Source: HGM12587 sp964602445 (GTDB taxonomy: Bacteria; Bacillota; Clostridia; Lachnospirales; Lachnospiraceae). From it: a DNA stretch of 64,000 bases. Numbering within the stretch: the first letter of the stretch is position 1; every line of letters starts with the position of its first letter. A program made the position numbers and the translations under genes. Location of the stretch: assembly GCA_964602445.1 (NCBI GenBank), contig CAZRQV010000001.1, positions 174,470 through 238,469 of the forward strand. Direction: 5' to 3'. The notes beneath the pieces were generated by a model. That model had not been told where the DNA came from. It was given only the letters and a program-made list of their open reading frames with translations, and did no database searches. Of the stretch, positions 30,716 through 40,212 are shown piece by piece.

Positions 30716-33700
30716 TCACGCTCCGCCATTTCGTTTTTTTCGCTGAACCAACAATGTTACCGCTGCAAAGATCAATATACTGCCAGATATCGTATAAATC
30801 GCTGTTCCGATTCCGCCGCTGTTCGGTAATTCTGCATAATTGATTCTGTTTGTTACGACAACATCCTGATGTACAGTTTCACTTGAAAGATGAATCTGAT
30901 TGCCTTCATAAGAAACGACAAACGGTATTCCGGATACATAATCGTTTCCCTGATTTTTGATCGGTTTTCCTTCATCATTCAATTCATAGATCCAGTATGT
31001 TTGGTTGAATTCGACATTCGTAAATTTCACGGTTCCATTTTTCGGCGTGGCGGTTCCGTTTTTATAAGTAATCGTTTGCGTTTGGATCGGCGTTTCTGAA
31101 ATATTAGAATCAAACAGACCAAAACGGTATGTTCCATTCAAGTTTCCAGTGAGAAGATAGCCATTGGCACCGGCAAACTTTTTGGTAACTGTAACTTCGC
31201 CTTTATGATTATATGCATTATAATTGTACGTCAAATCATTATAATAAATAAGGACCCCTTGAGCATTGTATGCTGTATAATCAGGATATGTTGATGTACC
31301 ATTTATAGTTTCTTTTTTGGCAACTAAGAAATAATGCGGTTTGCTGTCAAGCACATATCCTTCCGGGGCTTTTGTTTCTATCAAAGCATAGACCGTATTG
31401 CATTCCAGTCGTTTTTGAGAATCCTGTCCAAAACTAAGTTTTCCTTGCTCATCTGTCGTTCCACCCAGCGATAATCCGCCAGTTTTTTCTATTAGTTTTC
31501 CTTCATCCAATACCATTTCTGTCAGCTTAAATTCTGCACCTTTTAAACACTGCTGATTATAATATTGATCAAGCTTTGTAATATTGATGACCGGATGATT
31601 GCTGGTACCAACACTTGCACCTGCCGCGTAAAAGAAATTATCAACTTTTACGCTTCCACCAGGAACTGTTGCATATCCTTTCCAATGGGCATTATTTTCA
31701 ATTACAATTTTGTCTCCCGGTGCCGCATTAATAGAAGCTTCATAAGTAACTGTCAGTGGCAGATTATCTGGAATCACCAAGGTTAATGTATTATTTTCGA
31801 TTGCAGAGTTAAATTCAATTGGTTCCCCTGTATTTGAATTAAGCACTTTAATTGATGTTGGATCCAAAATCAATATAGAATTCATTTCATCAATAAGCTC
31901 AATTTTATCACTGCCTGCAACCAAATCTGTTCCAAGTTCATTCAGAACAATTTTAAACGGATAACGTCCACCATTTATTTGAGAATCATAAGTTCCCACT
32001 TTGGAAAGTTTTGGTGCTGACAGTTCAACGCCATCGGTATCAGATCCAATCTCCTTTCCCGATTGATTTATCAGGGAAACCTTATTGTTGAATTCTTTGG
32101 TTTCGCCGCCTAAGAGGACATCGGAATCCGTCAATTTACATACAATTAAAAAGTTTACAGAATATTCATTTGGTCTATATGGATCTGCTTTCAGACCGCT
32201 TACGTCCCAAATTACTTCCTGTCCCTTCACATAATAAATGGAAGATTGTCCGTTGGAGAACTCCTGTTTTTCCTCTTTCCAGTTAGAAAGTCCGGTAATT
32301 TCCGAGAAAGCAGGAGGGTTTGAACCATAAGCTCCGCCGGTTGATTCTCTCTGAACATAAACTACTTCCATCCCTTTCGGAATCGTTTCCTTGATTCGGT
32401 AAGTGCCATTCAGCGTTGATCCATGATTAACACTGATTCTCCATGCAACATAAATTCCATTGCCGGATTCCCATAAACATTCTTTTTGGAGAGATGTTTC
32501 TTGGAGAGACGTATTGTCTTTATCAGACAGAAATACGATCTGTTTTTCCGGTTTAATCTGGAATGTTGCTGCCATGGATTTATAGAGATTATCCCCTGAC
32601 ATAATGGAGTGCTGATCTTTGCTTTGGAATATCCATGAGGCATTTTCAACAGGATCTTTCGTATCTAACTCATTCGTATAAGTTAAATACCGTCCTTTAG
32701 AAACCGGCAACTCCGTTGGCTCTGTACCTACAATAAAATATAAATTCTGTCCATCATTTAAAACCACATCGTTGTTTAACTTCCAGACGAATTCATTTGA
32801 CTCTCTCTTTGTTACTTCATATCCTGTAAACTCTGTTATAGAATGTTTGTTCTGTAATTCTGAAAAATTTTCGTATACCGAAAAATCTTCAATCGAATCT
32901 GTAATAAAAGCTTTCTCTACCTTACGACATTCATGGAGAACCTTATTGTCATTTTTCAATGGCACATCTTTAAATTCAGTTCCGGACGGAATCCGATTTC
33001 CATCTACCTGAATTACCCAGTACATCATTCCATTGTTTGTTCCTGCAGAATCTGCTTCATAACGCCAGAATTTTTTTACTGCTTTAAAATAATTGGTTCC
33101 CTGCAAAGTTACAGAAACAGATACATTGATCCCTTCCAGGGTATAAATTCCGCCTTTTCCAATGACTGTACCAGACAAATCAAACTCATTTGTTACTAAT
33201 ACTGTACTTTCTGCTCCGATTCCATATGGAACTGCGTAATAATTCAAAAGATACGCATAGCGTCCTGAGGTTAAACCTATATTTTGCGGTTGGAAATCAA
33301 ATTCATTTTTTTCATCAATCTTTATCCATACTGTTTCTACAGGTGTTTTGTTCAATAAATCTGCTGCGGCATCCTGATCTGTACCATAATTTTTAGTTTC
33401 CTGAATGTCATATGCATTGACCTGAAGATAACCTACATATTTCATACGACCATCATGCAGCGTATCCTTCATGACTGCGGAAGATACATCCCAGTCACCA
33501 GCTTCATTCGCAACGACCTGATATTGATAACTTCCTTTCGGAACTACAAAAGAGATAGCATCATCATAAACCGTTCCGGACATATCATCATAAACCGTTC
33601 CGGACATGTTGATTGTCTTCGATTCAGCAACTTCTTCTCCAATCAGTTTCCGAGCCCATTTCTTCGACGTCATCGTTTTTTCTCTAAAATACTGTTCATA

Positions 33701-35704
33701 ACGCTGTCCTCCGCCGTCTTCCCGATTCGGATCAGAAAGAATGGTTGCTCTGTTAGAAATCTTAAAGTCCACATTCGATTTTGCGAAAATCTCTTCCTTT
33801 ACTTTCAGTGTATAAACGAGTGTTTTACTCTCTCCCGGAGCAAAATTACCCACATTGCAGCGAAAACTTGCACCATCTTCTGCAATTACCAGATCTTCGT
33901 CAGAAAACGGAATCATTTCCAGGTTTGCAGCACCATCTTGCTTTTCACTGCCGCCTCTATACAGATGAAAATCTTCATATACCAAACAGTCACGGAACTT
34001 TTTCTCCGTAGTAACCCAGGAATCTATACTGCCATCCAGTGCATCCCAGATGGTCACATTATCCAGAGTATAATTATTTTCCGGATTTGCTTGAACCCAG
34101 ATTGTATAACGGATTGTTCCGCCGCCATTTTCTTCATCTGGGATATAGTCTGCTACTGCTTTAGACATCGTCGCCTTTCCCTTAGGCGTAAAAGTCGCAG
34201 AATCCGTATCTCTTTGATATTCCTTAGAATATACTTCTGCCTGATTGGTGATTTCTCCTTTTGGTTGAACTCCCAAATAAGTATCTTTTAAACGCACTTT
34301 ATACGTCAATGTTTTAACTTCATTCGGATTCATATCACCAACATTCCAGACCATCGTGTCATCGATTATTGTAACATGCGCTTCTTTCGGTACCACATAG
34401 TCATCAACATACTCTTTTCCGGAACTAAAAGAATCTTTTACAACAACCTCTTTACAACCATCTTTTCCTGCTTTAACAGACAACGTATAGTACAGATAAT
34501 CGCCTTCTTCTTCTTCTTTCAATTTCACCAGCGTTTTATCCAGTTCCACGGTTGCATATTGAGCAATGATATCCTGACCAAAATTAATGTTGATCGTTGT
34601 ATCTCCTATAACAATGCTCGTTGTTCCATTTTCAGGAATCTTTGACAGATCTGCTTCTGCTTCTACGTAAAAACTTCCGTCTAACTCTGTTTCTGTGTTA
34701 TTACCATTGTCTTTTAACAGATTTTGAATCCATGATTCAAAAAATGACAATGTAACCACGCCATTTTCTACAGACATTGTACCTACATTTTCATTGCCGC
34801 TGGTAATCGAAGCAGACACTGCAGCATTTATAAAAAGATCCGGTAACTTATATTCCATCTGATATCCGGCATTTTGCAGATCCTTAATTTTTAATTTTTC
34901 AAAATTTACTTCTAATTTAAACGAAGCATTTCCCGGAATCTCAGTTTCCGCACCGGTAATCTTTATCCAGTCTGCATTTTCCTCTGTTTTTTTATAAAAT
35001 AAGCTGGCAGTTGTTATATAAGGATCAACTTCAATCGCCTCTGCCGTTTCCGTTTCTGTGGAAACTGCTGTTACAGATTCTTCCTGTAATGGTGCTTCTT
35101 CCTTGAGATTGCATGCTTCTGTATGAAAATGTTCTTCCATACCACAGACCAGCACCGGCGCCGCCTGTTCTGTATTTTTTGTATTTTCCTCTTTTCCACA
35201 GGAAAGAATTTCTTTCCAAGAATAACAATTGTCATCATGCTGATGATCACTTTCTATCCCGCATACGAATTCCGAGTTCGTCTGGTAACAGGCTTCTGTA
35301 TGATGATGAATCTCCGGCTGAGACTGCTCTGATGGCTCTTCTTCAGATAGAGAATGGTAAATTTCCTGCCCTTCTTCCATGCCGCAGATCACACTTGTCA
35401 CATTTTCCATACAAACTGCCGTATGTTCATGTTCTGTGCATATGAAACCTTCCTGTTCTTTCGTATAGCATTCCTCTGTATGCACATGGTTATCCAATAC
35501 TTCCGGCTGTGCATAACAGCTTTCATTATGAATATGTTCCGGCAATTCACACTGCTTTTCTAAAGTAATCGCCGGCAGTATCAGAGCATAGGTCGTGCAG
35601 AACACAACGATCGACGATAAGATCAGCATCAATCGATACCACCGCTGTTTCAATATTCTTTTTCTTATGTATTGTCCCACTTCCGGTAGTTTTCTATTTC
35701 GCAT
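30716..35704 (-). CDS. Giant LPXTG adhesin or pilus tip protein with Cna-B domains and Cys/His-rich N terminus
   Basis: The 1662-aa surface protein has a signal peptide or anchor near residues 22-46 (ending TTYALILPAIT). Residues 57-198 are Cys/His-rich with six HxHxxxC motifs (for example HIHNESC, HHHTEAC) alternating with four CGxE motifs. The long middle region carries repeated beta-sandwich-like segments. SpaA/Cna-B-type domains lie near residues 1375-1480 (E-box ALIETKAPEGY) and 1500-1620. A sorting signal LPNSG, a hydrophobic stretch and KRKNRR-like tail end the protein. It is the likely tip adhesin of the pilus. A 24-bp in-frame tandem duplication lies at 33561-33608. It is preceded by a signal peptidase gene and followed by class C sortase. 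Confidence 0.88.
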   Translation of the reverse strand: MRNRKLPEVGQYIRKRILKQRWYRLMLILSSIVVFCTTYALILPAITLEKQCELPEHIHNESCYAQPEVLDNHVHTEECYTKEQEGFICTEHEHTAVCMENVTSVICGMEEGQEIYHSLSEEEPSEQSQPEIHHHTEACYQTNSEFVCGIESDHQHDDNCYSWKEILSCGKEENTKNTEQAAPVLVCGMEEHFHTEACNLKEEAPLQEESVTAVSTETETAEAIEVDPYITTASLFYKKTEENADWIKITGAETEIPGNASFKLEVNFEKLKIKDLQNAGYQMEYKLPDLFINAAVSASITSGNENVGTMSVENGVVTLSFFESWIQNLLKDNGNNTETELDGSFYVEAEADLSKIPENGTTSIVIGDTTININFGQDIIAQYATVELDKTLVKLKEEEEGDYLYYTLSVKAGKDGCKEVVVKDSFSSGKEYVDDYVVPKEAHVTIIDDTMVWNVGDMNPNEVKTLTYKVRLKDTYLGVQPKGEITNQAEVYSKEYQRDTDSATFTPKGKATMSKAVADYIPDEENGGGTIRYTIWVQANPENNYTLDNVTIWDALDGSIDSWVTTEKKFRDCLVYEDFHLYRGGSEKQDGAANLEMIPFSDEDLVIAEDGASFRCNVGNFAPGESKTLVYTLKVKEEIFAKSNVDFKISNRATILSDPNREDGGGQRYEQYFREKTMTSKKWARKLIGEEVAESKTINMSGTVYDDMSGTVYDDAISFVVPKGSYQYQVVANEAGDWDVSSAVMKDTLHDGRMKYVGYLQVNAYDIQETKNYGTDQDAAADLLNKTPVETVWIKIDEKNEFDFQPQNIGLTSGRYAYLLNYYAVPYGIGAESTVLVTNEFDLSGTVIGKGGIYTLEGINVSVSVTLQGTNYFKAVKKFWRYEADSAGTNNGMMYWVIQVDGNRIPSGTEFKDVPLKNDNKVLHECRKVEKAFITDSIEDFSVYENFSELQNKHSITEFTGYEVTKRESNEFVWKLNNDVVLNDGQNLYFIVGTEPTELPVSKGRYLTYTNELDTKDPVENASWIFQSKDQHSIMSGDNLYKSMAATFQIKPEKQIVFLSDKDNTSLQETSLQKECLWESGNGIYVAWRISVNHGSTLNGTYRIKETIPKGMEVVYVQRESTGGAYGSNPPAFSEITGLSNWKEEKQEFSNGQSSIYYVKGQEVIWDVSGLKADPYRPNEYSVNFLIVCKLTDSDVLLGGETKEFNNKVSLINQSGKEIGSDTDGVELSAPKLSKVGTYDSQINGGRYPFKIVLNELGTDLVAGSDKIELIDEMNSILILDPTSIKVLNSNTGEPIEFNSAIENNTLTLVIPDNLPLTVTYEASINAAPGDKIVIENNAHWKGYATVPGGSVKVDNFFYAAGASVGTSNHPVINITKLDQYYNQQCLKGAEFKLTEMVLDEGKLIEKTGGLSLGGTTDEQGKLSFGQDSQKRLECNTVYALIETKAPEGYVLDSKPHYFLVAKKETINGTSTYPDYTAYNAQGVLIYYNDLTYNYNAYNHKGEVTVTKKFAGANGYLLTGNLNGTYRFGLFDSNISETPIQTQTITYKNGTATPKNGTVKFTNVEFNQTYWIYELNDEGKPIKNQGNDYVSGIPFVVSYEGNQIHLSSETVHQDVVVTNRINYAELPNSGGIGTAIYTISGSILIFAAVTLLVQRKKRNGGA
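33561..33608. repeat. 24-bp in-frame tandem duplication in the adhesin gene
   Basis: Two adjacent 24-base copies (33561-33584 and 33585-33608) differ only at the last base. They encode two copies of the octapeptide MSGTVYDD-like unit. Confidence 0.95.
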
Positions 35705-35758
35705 CTTCTTACATCAGACAAAACTGCCTGATCTTCACTCCTTCCATCTATCCTTTTC

Positions 35759-36343
35759 TTAATCTACAACTCCAAAATCAGAAAGCGGCCAGACTCGAAA
35801 TACGATTTTTCCTACAATCTGTTCTTCAGAGATACATCCCACACTGGTATGTCTGGAATCCACAGAAGTTGCCCTGTGATCTCCCATACAAAAATATCGA
35901 TTGTCCGGCACCTGATATGGTAATTCAATATTGCAATCCCCAAATGCCTTTTCAGAAAGATACGGTTCTTCTAGTAGATCACCATTTACATACACATTTC
36001 CGTCTTCATCAATATCGATCCATTCCCCCGGACCTGCGATCATACGTTTCACAAGGATCTTATTTCCCATGTAAAACGCAACCAGATCGCTTTGGTGAAA
36101 ATCGGATTCCTTGACTGAAACCAATACGTCTCCCTCGTTTAATGTTGGAGTCATGGACTCCCCATAAATTTGCAGTACCGGAAGCCAAATGGTTGCAACC
36201 AGAACAGCCACTGCTGCGACTACGATCAACGTATAAATGGTACTGTACAAAACAGAACGATAACGTGAACGATAGCTGACACGGTGAAGTTCTGCTTCCA
36301 GCTGTTCTATTTCCGGCATTTCTAATTGTTTTTCTTTTTTCAT
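35759..36343 (-). CDS. Signal peptidase I of the pilus locus
   Basis: The 194-aa product is a type I signal peptidase with one N-terminal membrane helix (about residues 32-55). The catalytic Ser is in YGESMTPTL (about residue 67), the catalytic Lys in ILVKRMIAGPGEW (about 97), and the last motif is GDHRATSVDSR. Pilus loci of streptococci carry similar dedicated signal peptidases (SipA/LepA types) needed for pilus assembly, so this copy probably processes the pilins encoded beside it. It overlaps the coiled-coil gene by 4 bases (ATGA). Confidence 0.93.
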   Translation of the reverse strand: MKKEKQLEMPEIEQLEAELHRVSYRSRYRSVLYSTIYTLIVVAAVAVLVATIWLPVLQIYGESMTPTLNEGDVLVSVKESDFHQSDLVAFYMGNKILVKRMIAGPGEWIDIDEDGNVYVNGDLLEEPYLSEKAFGDCNIELPYQVPDNRYFCMGDHRATSVDSRHTSVGCISEEQIVGKIVFRVWPLSDFGVVD

Positions 36344-36849
36344 GATGACTGTTCTCTGCCCGCAGATACTACAGCAGAAAACATATCCTGCAGTTCTGCA
36401 TGTTCCGCTGTAAATGCTTTCATCTTTCTTAAAAGTTCATCCCAGTATGACGCTGTCTGTTCTTTTGCATTTTTAATCATCTCAGCACACTCTGCTTCTG
36501 TCTTATGTTTCATCGCCATACATTGTGTTTCTGTTTCCCTTAAAAGCTGTTCCGCTTTTTCCCGGCTTTCTCTTTCCATCTGTTCACAAACAGTTTCCTG
36601 TCGTTTATTTAAAAGAGCGATGTTATCTGTATATTGCTGGCAGGCAGCCTGTGCAGCTTCAAAGATTCCATTTAACTGCAGCGAAGCTTCTGCGATCGAT
36701 CCTGCTTTTTCCAGTGCAATTTCTCTGCTTTCTAACGCCTGCTCCGCCTGTTCATATTTTTGCTGAAGCTCCTGAAATTCTTTTCCCTGATCGATCAGCA
36801 GCTCTAATAAATCTTTTCGGCTCAATTTTTTTAATTCTTGATCTGTCAT
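36340..36849 (-). CDS. Coiled-coil cytosolic protein in pilus operon
   Basis: The 169-aa, highly charged protein is almost wholly predicted helix and coiled coil. It begins with MTDQELKKLSRKDLLELLIDQ and continues with heptad-like EFQELQQKYEQAEQALE and AEQLLRETETQCMAMKHKTE. No signal peptide or membrane segment is seen, so it stays in the cytosol, unlike its neighbours. It is co-transcribed with the pilus genes (4-base overlap with the signal peptidase). It recalls DivIVA-like proteins in style; function unknown. Confidence 0.8.
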   Translation of the reverse strand: MTDQELKKLSRKDLLELLIDQGKEFQELQQKYEQAEQALESREIALEKAGSIAEASLQLNGIFEAAQAACQQYTDNIALLNKRQETVCEQMERESREKAEQLLRETETQCMAMKHKTEAECAEMIKNAKEQTASYWDELLRKMKAFTAEHAELQDMFSAVVSAGREQSS

Positions 36850-36873
36850 GATATCGTTCCTTTCCCTCTTCCT

Positions 36874-37473
36874 TTATAACTGTTCGCATCGGACGGTGAC
36901 ACGCTTTTCTCCGCCTACCGTACAGGTAAATAAAGTCAGATCCCAGATTCCTTCCTGAATCTCTTCGACTGCATTTGCCTGCAATGTTTCTATTTCTGCT
37001 ACTTGATAAACAAATTCATTTCCATCAATATCACAAAAAATGATCTCATCTCCAATATGCAGATTCTTTAATCCGCCAAAATGAGAGGCATAATTATGTG
37101 CACACACGATCATATTTTTCTGATATACCGAACCACGATAGCGGCACGATGCTATTTTCAATGCCGCATAATCCCATTGACTGATCACCGGTACTTCTAC
37201 ATCTAATACCGGAATTTTAAAAAAACCAATATAATCATAGCCATTTACCGTTTTGACCGGCATTTCCCGATCCTCATTTAACTGCAGCTCCATTTCTTCG
37301 ACCAACGGTTTTTCAGCATTCTCTGTGTCGGCAGACTCTTCCAGTATTTTCACGGTTTCCTTTGCTTGATTTTCTGCACGGATACTTTCTGACACATTAT
37401 ATCCTGTCAAAAAGAATGCACAAATGATCAGAAATACTCCCAGTATGATCCAGAATGTTCCCTTATGATTCAT
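36874..37473 (-). CDS. Second sortase of the pilus locus
   Basis: The 199-aa product has a single N-terminal membrane helix (WIILGVFLIICAFFLTGYNV) and a compact sortase core. Catalytic residues are His in VCAHNYASHFG (about residue 123), Cys in LFTCTVGG (about 186) and Arg in KRVTVRCE at the very C terminus. It lacks the C-terminal membrane helix and lid of class C enzymes, so it is probably a housekeeping-like (class D/E or B-like) enzyme that anchors the finished pilus to the wall. ATG 37473 follows AAGGGG and overlaps the Cna-B gene by 11 bases. Confidence 0.85.
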   Translation of the reverse strand: MNHKGTFWIILGVFLIICAFFLTGYNVSESIRAENQAKETVKILEESADTENAEKPLVEEMELQLNEDREMPVKTVNGYDYIGFFKIPVLDVEVPVISQWDYAALKIASCRYRGSVYQKNMIVCAHNYASHFGGLKNLHIGDEIIFCDIDGNEFVYQVAEIETLQANAVEEIQEGIWDLTLFTCTVGGEKRVTVRCEQL

Positions 37474-38377
37474 TATCTTTCCCCTTACCGCAAAGCAGAC
37501 CAATGATCATTGATAAGAAACCGGCACAAAGCAGCATGGGAACCGGCCACCACAACTGTCCTGTCTGAGGAAGTTTCGTTTCACTCTGCTGTTTTTTCTG
37601 AGTACAAGTATTGGTAACAGTGAACGTATTTCCTTCCTGAACAATACTGGAAGTTTCATATCCTTTCACTTTTCCTTCTGTTACTGTCCATTGATGGGCT
37701 GTTTCAAGATCTGACCATGTATATTGCCATCGGCCGTTTTGAGGAAGCTTGATCGTGTCATATTCTTTTCCATCACATAAAAGTGTGATCTCGATAAATT
37801 TCGGACGCTGATCTTCCTGATTTTGGTCTTTCCAGATTTTTAATACACTGTAATCTTCAAGAAGTTCTTTTTTTTCAATCTTAGCATTAACACAGACATT
37901 TGCCTGTTCTTTTTCCGGCAGTAATACAAAAAATGCAGAAGAACTATACACGTGCTCTTTCACCGTAACGCTTCCTGGGAAAACGAAATAAAGCCCTTTT
38001 TTCAAATTTTCAAAAACTGCGGTTCCATTCTGATTACTTTTCGCAGTGGCAACTGGTTTTCGCTTGGATTCTTTTAAAATCTTCTGCTGAATCTTTTGTG
38101 CTGCATTTTTCCACAATCCGTCATTTTTTTCCGTAATCTGCAGTTCTTTTTCTGCATCTTTAAATTCTTCCGTTACTGACAGCGTTCCATCCTCGTTCAT
38201 GGTCGAGATTAAATACAATTGAAATTCCATTCCTTCGATTCCGGTTTTATCGTATGCTGCATTTACGGTCAACGATAATTTTCGATTTGTATCCGTTGAT
38301 TCTGATGCAAATGCTGTTTCTGATAACAACAACATAAACAACAGCAATGGAATCAATATTTTTCTGAATTTTGCCAT
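37463..38377 (-). CDS. Cna-B-domain minor pilin with LPQTG anchor
   Basis: The 304-aa product has a signal peptide (LLLFMLLLSETAFA, cleavage near residue 25). A SpaA-like domain (SLTVNAAYDKTGIEGMEFQL, quoted here as YDKTGIEGMEFQL) and a Cna-B domain at about residues 170-260 follow. The protein ends with KLPQTGQ, a hydrophobic stretch and CGKGKDNES. It is probably a minor or basal pilin. GGAG lies before ATG 38377. It is encoded between the major pilin and the second sortase. Confidence 0.88.
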   Translation of the reverse strand: MAKFRKILIPLLLFMLLLSETAFASESTDTNRKLSLTVNAAYDKTGIEGMEFQLYLISTMNEDGTLSVTEEFKDAEKELQITEKNDGLWKNAAQKIQQKILKESKRKPVATAKSNQNGTAVFENLKKGLYFVFPGSVTVKEHVYSSSAFFVLLPEKEQANVCVNAKIEKKELLEDYSVLKIWKDQNQEDQRPKFIEITLLCDGKEYDTIKLPQNGRWQYTWSDLETAHQWTVTEGKVKGYETSSIVQEGNTFTVTNTCTQKKQQSETKLPQTGQLWWPVPMLLCAGFLSMIIGLLCGKGKDNES

Positions 38378-38530
38378 GCCAATCTCCTTCTATCTGATCT
38401 GATTTTACAGTAATAAAGACACTTCCATCATGTATTCCGATTCATCACGATGGAATTCTCCTTATTACTGTAAGGCAGGGAGCCTGTCTCTGCCTTACAG
38501 TGCTATAGAAATAAGCCTGCGGTTATTTCA

Positions 38531-39928
38531 TTATTTTGTACTCATACGTTTTTTTGTGATCAGCAATACAGCAGCTGCAATTACCAGAATAGAACCTGCT
38601 GCATAAAAGATCGTAGTACCAATACCACCTGTAGAAGGTAATTCTGTACCGGAATTGTTATTTACTTTAGCAACAACAGGAGTATATGTAAACTTCGTGT
38701 TATCGTCCGCTGATGTTGTTCTTGTAATTTCTACTTTCTGCGGTGCACTCAGTCGATTATAACCCTTTGGAGGTTCGATTTCGTCTAAGTAATAAGTATC
38801 TGCATCCAGACCTACCACTTTAATGCTGCCGCTTTCATCTGTAGTTAATACAGTACCATTTTCTACGTCAACCCATTCAACGAATTTTTTGTTTTCATCA
38901 AATTTAGCCGCTTTGGTTTTGTCGCTATTTAATAATTTAAACTGAGCGTCTGCTAAAAGGTTAGATTCATTATCATTTCCATATTTCAAAACGCTCATAT
39001 CCCATGTATAGGTTGTAGTTTTACTTACTTCTGTTCTATTGTTATCTCCATAAGTCAGATAACTTTCGTTGACATTTCCCGATATTCCGATGATTGCATT
39101 TTCATTTAAAAATGCAGTATACCAAATCACAACTTCGTCATTTGCTGTTAATTTATCACAAAATTCCTGTTTGAAAACCACTTCAAAAGTACAGTTATCA
39201 CTCAAAGATTCTGTATTTACTGTATACTGATCTACAGATACATCAGTTCCTTTCCAAGTGATTTTTGTTACACTGACAAAAGTTAATCCTTCATCCATCT
39301 TATCATGGAATACATAGTTCTGAGCACCGGCCTGTGCTGTGATCGTACTTTTGAAATTAACAGTCTGTTTAAGATCAGCATCATTTAATTTACCATAAAC
39401 ATCCGTTGAATCTTCTTCTACAGTTTTATCGATTGTCGGTTTTGCATTCTTTTCTTTCATTGTGACATCAGGATTGGTTGTATCCAGAGAACACAAACTA
39501 CCTAAGCTGGAATCAAGCAGATAATATCCAAGCTCTAACTCTGAAAATGTGACTGTTGTACCTTCTGCTGTTTTCGTGTCTACAGGATTAATCGATGCTG
39601 ATGCAGCATATTCCAGAGCAAGTTTGGCAAATGCAGCAGCATCCGCTCCTTCGAACCATGTTACATAGTCATTATCATCAACAGTTACATAATCAGTTGC
39701 TGTTTTTAACCATGCTTTCCATGTATCACTTGCCGGTTTATAAGAATAAGCACTTGTAGCTGCATCATAGCTTTCCAGAGATAAAATCTTATATACGTTA
39801 TAAGTTTGACCTACAACTGCATTATCAATCGTAATGCTTCCATTTTCTGCTGCAAACGTATTTGCTGTCATAGTAAATACCATAACCAATGCCAGTAAGA
39901 AACCGGCAATTTTTTTCAAATGTTTCAT
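38531..39928 (-). CDS. Major pilin, SpaH/EbpB-like, LPSTG anchor
   Basis: The 465-aa product has a signal peptide (AGFLLALVMVFTMTANTFA, cleavage near residue 27) and an isopeptide-forming N domain. A backbone domain begins around VNFKSTITAQAGAQNYVFHD (residue 190). A C-terminal Cna-B-like domain has the E-box YYLDEIEPPKGY (about residue 385). The sorting signal is ELPSTGGIG plus a membrane stretch and KKRMSTK. Its length, E-box and first position in the operon fit the shaft pilin. A candidate pilin-type lysine is not assigned. AAAGGA lies before ATG 39928. Confidence 0.9.
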   Translation of the reverse strand: MKHLKKIAGFLLALVMVFTMTANTFAAENGSITIDNAVVGQTYNVYKILSLESYDAATSAYSYKPASDTWKAWLKTATDYVTVDDNDYVTWFEGADAAAFAKLALEYAASASINPVDTKTAEGTTVTFSELELGYYLLDSSLGSLCSLDTTNPDVTMKEKNAKPTIDKTVEEDSTDVYGKLNDADLKQTVNFKSTITAQAGAQNYVFHDKMDEGLTFVSVTKITWKGTDVSVDQYTVNTESLSDNCTFEVVFKQEFCDKLTANDEVVIWYTAFLNENAIIGISGNVNESYLTYGDNNRTEVSKTTTYTWDMSVLKYGNDNESNLLADAQFKLLNSDKTKAAKFDENKKFVEWVDVENGTVLTTDESGSIKVVGLDADTYYLDEIEPPKGYNRLSAPQKVEITRTTSADDNTKFTYTPVVAKVNNNSGTELPSTGGIGTTIFYAAGSILVIAAAVLLITKKRMSTK

Positions 39929-40143
39929 TTCGTATCCTTTCCCTTCTTTTTTTGATACCCGGTTAAGCTCTTTTCAGGTATCTTGTTGTTTTTATCATTT
40001 TGTAAGTGTGAAACGTCAATGTCACCTCTCTTTCTGTGTCTAATCAAAAAAGAAACCTTCTAAAATTTTGTTTTCTCTTTCACTTCCATGATTTTTCACT
40101 TAAAAAATGACAAATAAATATAATTGAGCTAAAATTTTACTTT
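39929..40143 (-). promoter_or_regulatory. Long leader of the pilin operon
   Basis: About 205 bases separate the predicted transcription start from the major pilin ATG. The leader contains a GATACC/GGTATC-type hairpin (39954-39982) directly upstream of the ribosome-binding site. I recognise no known riboswitch or T-box in it. Confidence 0.4.
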
Positions 40144-40172
40144 ATTATATCCCTATCCTTTTATTTTGTCCA
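40144..40172 (-). promoter_or_regulatory. Promoter of the pilus operon
   Basis: On the minus strand TGGACA (40172-40167) and a perfect TATAAT (40149-40144) are 17 bases apart. Confidence 0.7.
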
Positions 40173-40212
40173 CGATGTTTTCTGAATCCTTTTTTTATAT
40201 TTTTTCCATGGA

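Noticed and set aside
33455..34291. 278-codon open frame antisense to the adhesin gene
   Set aside because: Shadow frame of the adhesin; rich in Phe, Ile, Cys and Arg with no start signal.
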